A stretch of DNA of 64,000 nucleotides from Syngnathus acus. Taxonomy: Eukaryota; Chordata; Actinopteri; Syngnathiformes; Syngnathidae. The stretch is taken from the NCBI RefSeq assembly GCF_901709675.1, contig NC_051107.1, forward strand, positions 2,721,501-2,785,500, written 5' to 3'. A program made the position numbers and the translations under genes. Below are positions 49,174-60,326 of the stretch, piece after piece. The notes under the pieces are model-generated. The model saw only the letters and a program-made list of their open reading frames with translations, did no database searches and was not told the DNA's origin. The number at the start of each line of letters is the position of its first letter. Position 1 is the first letter of the stretch.

Positions 49174-52100
49174 TCACGAGAAGCCTGAGGAGTTGGCCGC
49201 TCCGCTCGTGGGCGAGCTGGCCGTAGTGTTCGTGGCGTTTGCGTGGAGGCTGGAGGCCTTCAGGGGTGTGTTGCAGGCCTTTGACTGCGGGAAGCGCTGG
49301 TGGTAGCGGTCCAAACGCAGGTATTTCACCGTCACCAGCTTACCTGTCGGTGCAAAAGTACCGCCAGTCACCGCTGGACTTTTTTTTTTTTTTTTCCACC
49401 CGCTGGTGTTACCTACCATTAAACCAAGAGCCATGAAGCGCCTTGAAGGCTTTCCCTGAGTGCTCGGCGGAGAGGCACTTCACGTAGACGCAGCCCTGTT
49501 GAGAAGAGTGGCTGTGAAATCACCGACGTCGGGGACGTGGCGGCGGCGGCGTGTGAATACCTCTCGACACTTCTTGTCCACCGCGATGTGGACGATGCCG
49601 CTGTTGTCGCTGCACTTCTCCAGGATGGCCTCGTGGATGGCGAGATCCCAGTTCTCCCCGACCTCCCTGGAAACAAAAGCATTTTGAAGCGCTCGCTACC
49701 GACGTCGGCAGAGCGAGGCACTCACATGACCGGGTCAAACATGTTCCGGATCTTCAGACACGGCGTCAGGCTGTTTGGTGGCGAATTCCGCCAGTCGAGA
49801 GTGAAAGCTGAGAATTCAAAACAAAACAGGTTTGACACCCAATGGGGATGAATCACGAGAGCCGTGACGCTTTTTCAGTGCCTTTACCTTCTCCCTGCCA
49901 AACTTTGGAGGTCTTGTCGCAGCTGAGAGATGGCTGGATCCACCTCCAAACAAGAAAGTCGGATCCCCCGATTCTCACACGCTCTGTTCGAATTCTGGAT
50001 TCGTTGGCCGACAGAAATTTCTCGGCGCGCTCCCAGATTCTCTGCGTTTTCTTCCTACAAGACAAAACAAGTGTTTCTCACCTGTTCAACGGGACGAGCG
50101 TATGTGCTGGTTACAGAAAGCTAACATTGCTAATACAACAAGTCCCGTTGACATTTTTTTTTAAAACCCCCCCCCCCACTGACCGGTCCTGAGGTTGAAC
50201 CAAGGAGTCTCTGACGTGGGGTATAGGCAGGTACGGCTGAAGATCTTGATTCTCTTGACAAGCATCATTATGGCTCTTTAGAACATCTGAACAACATTAA
50301 ACACACAGTCAAGGTTATTTATTTGTTGAGGAACTTTGATGAGGCACAGTCCTTGCTTCTTACCGATGATCCTCTCCACCATGTGATACATCTGTCTGGT
50401 TTCCTCCTCCTCTCTCCTCCAGCGATACTTAACGTAGCACACCAGGCCCCACACGCCGCCGACCGCTGCGTACAGACATACAGGTTGAAACATGACGGGC
50501 ATTCCACTTAGGGTGGGGGGGGGGAAATTCCTCTTAAATTATAATGACATCACCAGGCGAACATGGATGGCGAGGCTACGGAAAAAGGTTGACGTCTTAC
50601 CGGCTGCCAGGAGGGAAACTCTGCTGATGACGGTGAGGAAAGCTCGGCGGAAGCGGCACGTGAAGGACATCCTTGGATGCGTGGATTCCAGCCAAGCGAC
50701 CTCGGACACGTCGATTATTGTTTCATCGGCGACCTTACCGGACAGCCTACAAATTGCACGCGCAGAGTCAATACCCATGAGGCCATAATCAATGTGAAAA
50801 GATAAATTCCATTCCATTACCTTATCCCAACATCTTGGCCTGTCTTGATGATCCATTCAAGCGACGTGTAGACTAAGTCCTCGAACGTCGCATTTTGAGA
50901 CTGGAGATTGACAATTATGAATCTCACCACGAGACGACACGACAAATTTCAATCATTGTGAAAACTGGCCACATTCATTAACGACTATACCGTCAAATAA
51001 GCAGAGGCTTCTTCTATGGACAGACTTCTGTTTTGATATTGCTGGTCTCCACAGTCATGTTGGCCTGTAGAAAACATTTGAGTGCTTTGTGACAACTTGC
51101 TCTTAAATTATACTAGCAAAAGGAAGGAGGTATAGATTGAACAGCACAGGGATGGAGCGCGGACCCCTGCGGGACACCATGTGAAACTTACATACGTTGG
51201 CAATACAGCAGTATGACAAAAACAATATCATTTGGGATTTTATGCAAGTTGATCACAAGGAGGTCCTTGATTACAAAAATAATAATAAATCCACTATGCT
51301 ACAGAGATCAAACCAAATACTAACAGCAGCTTTGGAAAGCTAAACATTGATACCCACCAGCGATGTGCGCCAGATGATCATGGAGATCTACCAGCAGGTT
51401 CAAGATGAGGTCCCTAACGGTCTTGTTCTGTTGAAGAGAAGAATTCACATATAAAACAATCCAATCTCTGTTTTATATATTGCTGAGAGAGAGAAAAAAC
51501 TAAAAGTGTACTTACATTCATCTGGTCGAACTCGATGCCAAAAGGATGACTCTTAACTGCGACAAAAGAAGGAATACATTCATAATAAATCTTAAAGTGA
51601 GACCACAAGCTCAACCGGTTTCAGGAAATTTGCTTTTTCTTCAATCAGAGTATGTTGGAGGACGCCATTAAATAAGTGATTCATCGGCCGCCTTATTGCG
51701 GCCGTTTAACCATCTGGAACTAGAAATCAGAATATAAATTTGCTTTGAGACGGAGATAAATCTTGTAGGTGTTTGAGTTACTCACATGTCGCACATCATC
51801 AACAGATATGGGTTTGTTTACTTGTGGTGCAATGGAACTTGCTCATATTATAATGCCTGTTTGGCTTGTCATGATTTTCTGTGGTCTCGTCTTTGTTTTC
51901 TATCAGCGGCACTCGATTTTAAAGTCGCAGGAGTGCGGGAATTTTTACTTACTGACTCCATCCACCTCTGACGATCCAGTGCCCCTCATCCTGAGGTACA
52001 TGAAGCCCAGGACAAGGAAGAAGAGGCATGCAGCCGTGAGGAGAAACATGGACAGGTAGTGGGCACTGAACCCGCTGGAGGTGGCCACCTCTTCCCTTTT

Positions 52101-53147
52101 GAACTGCTGGAAAAGCTCATCTACCGGTGCAGAAGAAAGCTTTTCCTTCTGGGGCTGGCTGTATGAGTGGTTAGGGGTGGTGTGGTTGGAGTGGTTGCCG
52201 CTATAGGTATTGGCCAGGCTGCTGTACTTGGAAAATCGCGGTCTCAGCCCAATGCTGGAGCAACTGACGTCCTGGCGTTCGGCGTGGTTGTTCTCCGCTT
52301 CTCCTCTGTGGTTGTCGTTAAGCGACACGTAGATGGTCTTCCTCGGATAGCTTCTCATCGCGTCGTCGCTCTCAGCCCCCTCCTTCCGTCTGCTCACCAT
52401 GTTTAGACTCCCGGGTGGGCTCGGCGCCTTCGCGTGGCCCCGTCTGGGCTCCAGACTACCCCGCTGTGAGTCTCCACCAAGGCCCCAACCCTCTTCCGCC
52501 GCCTCTTCGTCGGAGTCGGAGTAATTCCCAGCAGCTAGCTTACTTGTATGCAAGTGTGACGCCCTACTGCCATTTAAAGAGCGCGAGGACTTCTCCAGGC
52601 CCCTTTCGAATTCGTCCTCAGATTCATCGTAATTCACTCCATCCGCTTCGGTAGTCGTTTTAACGCCGGGTCCCCAGCACGAGGAGATCCGTCGGTTACC
52701 CCCAGGAGCCAACGTAGAATTGTTGCTGTTCAGTGGATTCCCCGCGCCATGTCGACTTTTCTCTTTATCGAGCTTTATTTTTAAAGCGGGGCTCCTCCGC
52801 GGCGCCCCGCCGTGGTTGAGAGCCTTCCTTATTAACGGAGCTTCGACGTCAGACTCGTCCGAGCTGAAGCCGAAAACGGTGGACTTCCGGCCCGGTCTCC
52901 TGCTGGAGCTCAGGTGCGTGACGTTATGGCTGGCTGGCCTGTCTCCCGCCGTGTTGCCGCCACTGCTGTTGACGGCCGCGCCGCTGCGGGTTTTGGCGAC
53001 TCGAACTCCTCGTTGGTGCTCCTCGCGAAGCTTCTTGAGCTTTTTTAAATACACCGGCCGAGTGCTTTCGGTAACCGGACCCGGAGTGAAACCGAGGCGC
53101 TTCAATTCAGAGTAAAGCTCCTCGTCCGTTAACTGCGTTGACGCCAT
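49174..53147 (-). CDS. lemd3: LEMD3/MAN1, inner nuclear membrane protein
   Basis: Thirteen exons (53147-51953, 51556-51516, 51427-51358, 51064-50991, 50900-50821, 50746-50601, 50465-50364, 50286-50184, 50054-49888, 49807-49726, 49666-49561, 49495-49417, 49343-49174) join in phase to 804 residues; human LEMD3 is 911. The LEM domain ([20 protein letters not shown]) is at 5-45 and binds BAF on chromatin. A long nucleoplasmic segment follows. Two membrane helices lie near 361-384 ([19 protein letters not shown]) and 523-546. Between them is the lumenal part with [16 protein letters not shown]. After the second helix come the winged-helix/MAN1 C-terminal region ([15 protein letters not shown]) and the UHM/RRM-like domain that binds R-Smads ([27 protein letters not shown]). 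LEMD3 dampens TGF-beta/BMP signalling. The large first exon and the intron positions fit the family. Confidence 0.97.
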
Positions 53148-53176
53148 CTTAGTCCAACTCAAGCAAAGGACTTTAG

Positions 53177-53192
53177 GGCGGAAGTGACGTAG
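53177..53192 (+). promoter_or_regulatory. ETS-CRE composite motif upstream of lemd3
   Basis: GGCGGAAGTGACGTAG combines an ETS core (CGGAAGT) with a CRE half (TGACGT), 30-45 bp upstream of the lemd3 ATG. This composite is typical of promoters of broadly expressed vertebrate genes. Confidence 0.6.
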
Positions 53193-53701
53193 TAAATGTG
53201 ACAGGCTGCCGTAATCTAATTGGATTAGACCCAAAACTTTGGCAGACGTTTAAAGTTATGACATCTCTGGGGGGAGGAAATAAAATGATTAAAAGATTTG
53301 TACTCTCTTTCATCAATTAAACTACTGCTTTCAGTATTTCTTTGTTAATTTATGACCTGGTAAATAGTTATTTGAAAAGAATAACGTTTAAGTACATGTC
53401 CCCAATTTCTGTGTTTGTATGTTCACGACAATATTGAAAATGAAAATAACAAATCTATCCATCAAGATCATTAAAAATCTTGGAAAGGCATCAGTACACC
53501 TTCTGGAATAATATAAATTGAAGCTATTTTTCAATGAAGAGATCTTCTCCACTATTTAAAATGCTAATTTCTGACAATATTTTTTCAGTGTAAACAAATG
53601 TCTCATAATATGCCTCAGTTGTACTCTGAAATTGCACATACACTTATGATCACGCAAAAGACGACAACTTAGTATTTGTTTGGTTTGACATTGGAAAATC
53701 T

Positions 53702-53707
53702 TTTATT
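53702..53707 (-). terminator. Poly(A) signal of tmbim4
   Basis: AATAAA on the minus strand, about 465 bp after the tmbim4 stop codon. This is the best signal before lemd3. Confidence 0.5.
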
Positions 53708-54171
53708 TACCCCATAGTGAGAGAAGTTAAATTTCAACAAAGCCAGAACACAAGAACTGCCATTAAACCCACATAATGTACATAATCTGAATTAAACATA
53801 ACATTGTTAATAGTGCAAGAGCACAATGGAATTGGATCAAACCTGCACAATTACATGTTAAATATTGCACATATACAGAGTACATTTTAAAGTGTTTTTA
53901 GAGCAATTATATTAAATGCATATTCAAAACAGACCTACAAAGACATTCCATTTCTTGTATTACAGCACATAACAGGATAACAGTAATCTGATCCCTTCAG
54001 AAGAGATTTTTAATTTATAACAATTTACCCACCAGATTTGAGTGTAAAGCGAAAGCAAAAGAATAAATTGCCAGTACAGCTGCCCACAGTGTTAAAACCA
54101 AGGGCGGCCATGTTGTGACAATCCGACGCGAGATTGAATTCAAGCTTTTCAAATTGGCACCGACTATTTTT

Positions 54172-55623
54172 TTAGTGCTTCTTCATCGAGTCTAGGATAC
54201 GCAAAATGTGAAGGAAGAGGTTGACGATGTCCAGGTAGAGATTGATGGAGGCCAAGATATGCTCCTCGGGGGAGAGCTGCTTCATCAGCAGGTGGGTGTC
54301 GTAGATGATGAAACCGCAGAAGATGAACGCCCCGGTTCCGGCGAACAGCAGCTCTGTGCTGTCGCTGTTAAAAAACACCTGTAAAGAACACCGAGGCAGA
54401 CCAAAAAAAAAAGTCAGTTTTGAGAAAGGGGGTCCTCAATTTCACTAAATTGAAGAAATGACTGACGCCGTGCAAGTAGAACCACTCACCCTCATAACGC
54501 TTGCAATCAGGAGGATCCACAAACAGGAAAAAAGGCTGCAACACAGAGCAAATCAAATACACTGCAAATCTCGTTTTTTCCCTTTTCGAGCCAACTTACC
54601 CTGCTCCCAGTTTAGTGAAATCTCTCTTGGATTGAAAAGTGTAAGCAGTCAGTCCAGCGAACACGGCACAGGTCAGGAACAAGGCTTGGAGCACGGTAGA
54701 GTATTCATAGAAGGTCACTGTATAAAAAGAGCGGCGCCGTTATCACAACAGTCCAATGGCTTACGAGTTTATAATTTTAATGTAGTGTCATTACGCCAAA
54801 GTACCACTGTATTCAGTTCTACTTACAAGCAGTGGCCACTGAGATGGCCTCCAGCAAAGTCTGCAAACAACACACGAGTCAATAAAAGTACTCAGAACTC
54901 TGGAGATATAGAAGAGCTTATCACTTACAAATACAAACAGCAGGTAGAGGTTGACTGGATGCTTGTGTCTGTAAACAGCCAAAGCCAGAAGCAGGACCAA
55001 AGATCCCAGAGCGGAAACCAAAACAACAGCAGGGCTGCGGAAAAGAACAGGTAAAACCCAAGTCCTGTTTATAAAATGTCTCCAGCCAAAAATGGCGCTG
55101 TTGTGCAATGGACTCTCATAATAGGTATTACAGCCACCTAGCGGTCCAATTTGAGGTGCTCACCTGGCATGAACAAAGTCCTTGATGGTTTGAGAGAACA
55201 TAAAAAGGGCAGATGTGCCCGTCGTCAGAATGATCTGCAAGCTTAGGAGAGTGTACACCTTCCGCAAGAAATCTGGAAAAAAAATTTAATTAACAATACA
55301 ATAGATGGTTTCCAATAGCTTGTTCCCACCCACAAAACCTGAATGGCAACATTGCAGCGCTAATATAGACTTTAAGGTTAAACTAAACAAATACAAAGAC
55401 TATCCATGCAATCGAGGTAACAATATGGATATTCTGGAGGAATATATTCCCGTTAGCTACACTGTCAGGTGATTCGGCAAACATTTACGCTAGCTAGCGG
55501 CTAATTTCCGTCAATTGTGTAACTTCACATACCCATACGTATCTGTACGCTGGCTGTAGCGACATTAGTGCCATAGTTGAAGTCATCTTCAATCGAAGAT
55601 CTCGGATATTTTTCACAGCTCAT
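54172..55623 (-). CDS. tmbim4: TMBIM4 / Lifeguard 4, Bax-inhibitor-1 family
   Basis: Seven exons (55623-55533, 55272-55164, 55034-54929, 54860-54827, 54717-54600, 54535-54490, 54378-54172) join in phase to 236 residues; human TMBIM4 is 238. The cytosolic start [18 protein letters not shown] and the [15 protein letters not shown] entry into the first helix match the family. Seven hydrophobic helices follow, with [12 protein letters not shown] and the C-terminal signature [13 protein letters not shown] and [19 protein letters not shown]. The paired aspartates of the C-terminal region, which control the BI-1 type Ca2+ leak, are visible (YDTH and LYLD). The protein sits in Golgi and ER membranes and reduces apoptosis and calcium release. 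The gene is head-to-head with msrb3. Confidence 0.97.
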
Positions 55624-56129
55624 CGTTAAAATGGTCCAGATGTCTTTTTGTCCTGAAAACGGCAGATTATAAACTGAGGACCGATGTGGAGCTCGGACGC
55701 GTAGTTATGACGTCATCAAATTTAGTAAAGGAACTTTTTTTTTTACACGAAGCTTTATTGAAAATTTCTAATTATTGTATTTTTCTTTAAGGTTTATCCT
55801 GTTTAGCGCATTCATTTTGGTTAAAGCCTTTGTGTACATTTTAATTCTTTTTTTTATTATTATTATCAACTTTCTCAACAGCTAAGCTAAATCATTAAGA
55901 TTAAACAAATACTATTTCTTAACAAATACATTTACAACGTTTCACATTTTTATCCCGTTGACAAATATTGTGCACATCCTGATTTTAAATAAAGCTTCTA
56001 AACAAAAACAGATACGTCGGGACCATAAATGGACACGTCCTGCAACCGAAGCTGCGCTGTTGCATAGCTGAAAGTGTCGCGGGACTTGTTACCAAGCTTG
56101 TCCGGTTGTGTCTGTCCCATCTCCGGCTC
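55624..56129. promoter_or_regulatory. Bidirectional promoter region tmbim4/msrb3
   Basis: The 506 bp between the divergent start codons must hold both promoters. A perfect CRE (TGACGTCA, 55,708-55,715, within ATGACGTCAT) lies 85 bp upstream of the tmbim4 ATG, flanked by the CpG-bearing GGACGCGTAG. The msrb3 side contains CpG-bearing GTGTCGCGGGAC near 56,075. The middle is AT-rich. Shared regulation is inferred from the arrangement. Confidence 0.6.
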
Positions 56130-59100
56130 ATGTTTCACCCAGTCCCCGGCAGACTGTCACTAGGTTGTCGCCGCCGCTTTTTTCTTTACCTCGCATTCCT
56201 GCTATTACTCCCTACTGGTATGTGTCCATATTTTATTGACGTAATAATGCTGATGTTTAGTTAACAGTATCGATACTGCTTTTCCAAAATGATGACTTTG
56301 CATTTCAGGCTGCAAAAGGGGCTGCAGGTACGTTAATAACAATGTCATAAACGCAGAGTCGAGCGATTGCTTTTGTCTACTGTACAACATAAATGGGATT
56401 CGATGTTTTTTCATTTGACAATATAAAAGTTATTATTGACGTGGTGGACTTTTGGGGACGAAGTTGAACCGATTACACACCAAAGTCTCTGCGTTTCAAC
56501 ATGGCGACTTCTCGATGACTCCAGCTGTTTTTATAATTTTACCACTAGATTTATAGAACAGTATACTTGACTCTTACATACTGTTAATTTTACATGCAGA
56601 CATAAAAAAAATATTCAGTGCCAGTCTGACATTAAGAGATGCTTTAATAAAGTCCTGCAGGAGCATGTTTGGCACCTGAACAAATGTGACAACTCAAGAC
56701 AGCTTCTCCACTGCCCCATAAAAATACTGTAAACATATATTAGTTTCCAAAACACAACAATGCTTCTCGGATGGTTTACGTGTAACACTACACCTCTCTA
56801 TTCATTTAGCATGTGCCGAGCTATTAATATTAAAGTCGTCCTCGCCTCGAGTTGGGCTCTTTTCAAATTAATATCCCAAAAAATTAGTCAAAGTAGTCCA
56901 AATATTTTAAAATAATCCAGCCTACTCTTTTGTCTTTCTTTAGCGTGACTATCTCATGGCCGCCTTGCTCAGACGTGGGCTCTTCCTGGCCTTGCCCCAT
57001 CTCACAGGGCAAGGCAGCAGCTCAGTCTGCCACCCTGCGGTGTCGGCCATTCTGCTAGGTAGAGTAAATTTTCCTGCGCTTTAGTAGTACACGGAAGTCC
57101 GACCCCATTCCATGACGCTGGTCCAATTTCCAAACGCCATTTTCCACCTATCCACCCATTTACATTCTCATTTGCACTAAGATGGAACTGAAGCGAAAGA
57201 CTTTAAATTTGACGAAAACATTTGTTCCAAAACCTCAACATATAGAAGCTACCGTCAATTAACAAAATATAAGAAACCGTTTTATTGTATTATTAACCTA
57301 ATATCTACAAACTTGTAAATAAAGCCTTTGTCTGCCGCCATTTTGTCTCAACTTTTATTCGTCAAGAGAGTCTGCACAGTGTTTGTTTGTGACCTAAACT
57401 CATTTGTCATCTTACCATTTTCCTTCTTTTAAATCTCAGATATCCAGCCATCCGTCCGCTAACAATTTACTTCCTTTCTAGGTGTGCGTTCCGAGTCGTA
57501 ACCATCGCTTTCTATGTGTTGCATGAACCGGGACCCCCCCCCGACAACCCCGCTCAGTTATCGTGACCTTTTACGTGTTATCTCTCCTTGTGTTTGCTCC
57601 TCTTCATCCAGCCCAGGCCTTGTTGTAAGCCCTGCTGAGGAGGGTGTTTTGATTCTAGTGGTGGTTGGAGTATCGCTTCAGCAGCCATGTCAGGCTTCAA
57701 TCTTCTCCATCTAATAAGCAAGAGTCAGCCTGTGACTCTGAGGTCCTGCAGTCTTCCCTCAGGTCCACTGACTGGGTGCCATGTGCCTGCTGTGCTCTGC
57801 CTCTCTTTCTTAAAAAAAAAAAAAGCCTTAACATTTGGCTGTTGTGTCAGCATGTCTTAACAGTACCAGTCTGTGTGTGTGTTCACAATAATGTGCTGCT
57901 TTCACTGGTTTTCTTAATTTTAATCAAACCTCCCTGGGAAAAGAAATGATGCTTGGGAGTTTCCATGTAGATCTGATCAAACTTAAATTCAAGTAAAGAG
58001 GCTTAAATTTGTCCCAGTGAGGTTCCCAAATCTTGCACAGTTGAGTTTTCAAGTATTAAAGTGGAACCACAGGTCACAAACTGGGCATAATGGTACTTGG
58101 ATTAATTTTTAAATCCAGAATAGTTGGGATAGAAAATAAGTATGGCCTAATTATCAATCAGTCGATTTCTGTCAATTGTGTGGTGGTTTTGATTGTTGAT
58201 TTGTGGCGTTTTGAAGCAATTGAGGCAAAATGACGTGCAATGCTCGGCTGCAACCAGCAGAGGCGCTGTAGAGTTGATCAACTAGGTTGTGGTGCAGAGA
58301 AGAAAAACACATAAGAGGTTCAAATACACTCAAATTCTAAGAAACAATCCGTTCAACAAACAAAAAAACAATAATGATTGAGAAATCGTTAGCTGAGCAG
58401 TGCTATTAGCGCAGATGCTAGCCATAAAACAGCAACAAACACCATATTTGATTGTCGTGGTAATGAATCATGGTTACTCCAAGAACGAGTCGATAATTTA
58501 CTTTAAAAAAAAGCTTTTTCAAATGAAAAATCAACACTGATGTATGCTAACGCTTTAGTTTCATGGCTGTTTGTGTTGTTCGTGGTCTCACGCGTAGAAT
58601 CTGGGCGCTAACAATACAAACCAAACGGTTCACTGCTTTGCTTCCTTGCAGCTTGCACGCATTGAGTGGGTTTGATTTTCAAGGGATTTTTTTTTTTTTT
58701 TTAAATAATTACACAAATAAAGCTTCAGATCATATGAGCAGAAAAATAACAGTTTTAGTGAAAAGAATAATCGACACCTTAATCGCTGACTGCAACGATT
58801 TCCGTAGGAGCTGCTCGAACCAAGAAGACATGGCCGGTGACCTTCTCTCAGGAGGAGATGAAGAAACGTCTCACGCCCAAGCAGTATCATGTGACCCAGG
58901 AACGAGGAACAGAAAGGTGCGGGCCCTGAATTTAAGGCCGATTATTGGTTGTTGTTGATTCTTGAAGCAACTGTGGTAAAGGAAACAAACTATATTATTA
59001 TAGCAATATTTTTAAATACATTTTTCATGTATGTGTACGCAAATTTAACCAGCTTCTGTTTTTATTTTTTTAACAATTGGTCATTTAATCAGATTTTTTT

Positions 59101-60326
59101 CCCCATTAGTTGTTACTGTTATGTTTTGTTAGCATAAAAGCCAACGCAAGCTAGCCCTCGAACATCAAACTCCACCCCCCTTCTCAGTACGAGAACACTT
59201 TTGTTCATTTTTTTAAATTATCAATTATAAGGGCTATTCTTTATAGCTAATAATAAAATATTTTTATTTTTGCACTGATACCCCTGTTAGTCTGGTATCT
59301 GTGTTGCTGTTTCGGAGCATGTACCGGAACCAATACTGGTGGAGAATTTTTATTTTATTTTTTTGGTGCAGGTACCATTGAGTCAAGTACTATGTGTACC
59401 TTTTCCACCTCTGCCTCTTATACAAGATTTCTGCACAGTGCCTTCACAGGAGAATTCACGGACCACAAGGAAGATGGAACCTACATGTGTGTAGTCTGCG
59501 GGGCAGCGTTGTTCAGGTAAGACCTTACTAATGTTAATTATTTGTTTTGTATTTATAGCCTTGAAATATTTTGTCATGCAAATATTTCCTTTTCTTTTTC
59601 AGTTCAAAAGCCAAATTTGACTCCGGATCAGGTAAGAGCAATCTGAACGGCCCAAAAATAAATGTAACCACAAACTGACTATATCACCACAAGATGACTT
59701 TCTCACTTATGACATACATGCAGGTTGGCCTTCCTTCTTTGACCTTGTGAAACAGGATTCCATCGAGGTGTCAGATGATTTCTCCTATGGGATGCACAGA
59801 GTGGAGACTACCTGTGGCAAGGTACACTAACGGCACTTTATACTACAGATGAGATGCCAAGGGTTTTCCCACTAGATTAATCTCAAAACAATAAATCACT
59901 TATCAAGATACTTTGGTGTAAATAACACAACTTTGGTATTTGGTTTACGTTTAACCACAGAAAATTGCCTCTTCCCCTGTCCCACTCTCATATGGTGTTC
60001 CACAGGGTTCAATATCGGGGCCCCTGCTGTTTTCAATGCATTTGCTACACCTAGGTTCCAAAACACATTTTTATTCTATGGTTTTTGAGTCAGCATTGTG
60101 TGTACAAGCTATATTTCCTAAATCAGCTAAGTAGCTCTTCATTCTAATGCAGTGCGGAGCCCATCTCGGCCACCTGTTCGATGACGGTCCAAAGCCCACC
60201 GGGAAACGTTACTGCATCAACTCGGCCTCGCTGGCTTTCCAGTCCAAAGATGCGGAGGGGGCCTCCGGCTCCACCTCCACAGGTGCCGCCGCAGACTCGA
60301 TATCTGAGGGAAGGACAGAACTTTAA
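56130..60326 (+). CDS. msrb3: Methionine-R-sulfoxide reductase B3, ER form (1A)
   Basis: Exons 56130-56217 (1A), 58808-58916, 59439-59516, 59603-59631, 59724-59821 and 60153-60326 give 191 residues (human MSRB3A 192). Exon 1A encodes a hydrophobic signal peptide ([13 protein letters not shown]). The MsrB domain begins at [14 protein letters not shown] (about 40). It keeps both zinc-binding CxxC pairs (83/86 and 132/135), the GWPSF loop, [12 protein letters not shown], and the catalytic Cys155 in RYCINSA. The end RTEL is a KDEL-like retrieval signal. The enzyme reduces R-methionine sulfoxide in proteins; human MSRB3 is linked to deafness. Alternative first exon 1B (57687-57762) encodes [16 protein letters not shown], nearly the human mitochondrial MSRB3B start, and gives 187 residues. 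A third candidate first exon is listed separately. Confidence 0.96.
56956..57058 (+). CDS. msrb3: Candidate third alternative first exon of msrb3 (1C)
   Basis: ATG-initiated frame of 34 codons plus one base ([20 protein letters not shown]... ending AILL) followed by a usable donor (CTAG|GTAGAG). It leaves phase 1, exactly as exons 1A and 1B do, so splicing to exon 2 at 58,808 keeps the frame and gives a 196-residue protein. The peptide has two arginines, no acidic residue and many Leu/Ser, like a mitochondrial presequence. It lies between exons 1A and 1B on the sense strand. I know no counterpart in mammals, and no transcript evidence is available here. Confidence 0.4.
57687..57762 (+). CDS. 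msrb3: Alternative first exon 1B of msrb3 (mitochondrial form)
   Basis: 25 codons plus one base starting [16 protein letters not shown] and ending RSCSLPS. This matches the N-terminus of human MSRB3B (MSAFNLLHLVTKSQPV) at nearly every position, which is strong evidence that dual ER/mitochondrial targeting is conserved in this fish. The donor (TCAG|GTCCAC) is weak and may limit its use. Confidence 0.85.
59975..60062 (+). mobile_element. LINE reverse transcriptase fragment in msrb3 intron 5
   Basis: The plus strand encodes [19 protein letters not shown], the conserved RT motif (Y/F)GVPQGSxLGPLLF of L2/CR1-type LINEs, with a small hydrophobic extension. There are no further RT motifs, so it is a short relic. 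Confidence 0.7.

Noticed and set aside
51121-51175. Segment resembling a retroelement phrase (GGACCCCTGCGGGACACC) in lemd3 intron 3
   Set aside because: It is too short, without a second motif or defined edge, to call as a mobile element.
52167-53115. Plus-strand frames over lemd3 exon 1
   Set aside because: Antisense shadows of the long lemd3 first exon.
56300-56329. 19-nt mini-exon candidate in msrb3 (TTTCAG ... GTACG)
   Set aside because: It would leave phase 2, and joining it to exon 2 at 58,808 shifts the reading frame and destroys the MsrB domain. Exons 1A to 2 join in phase without it.
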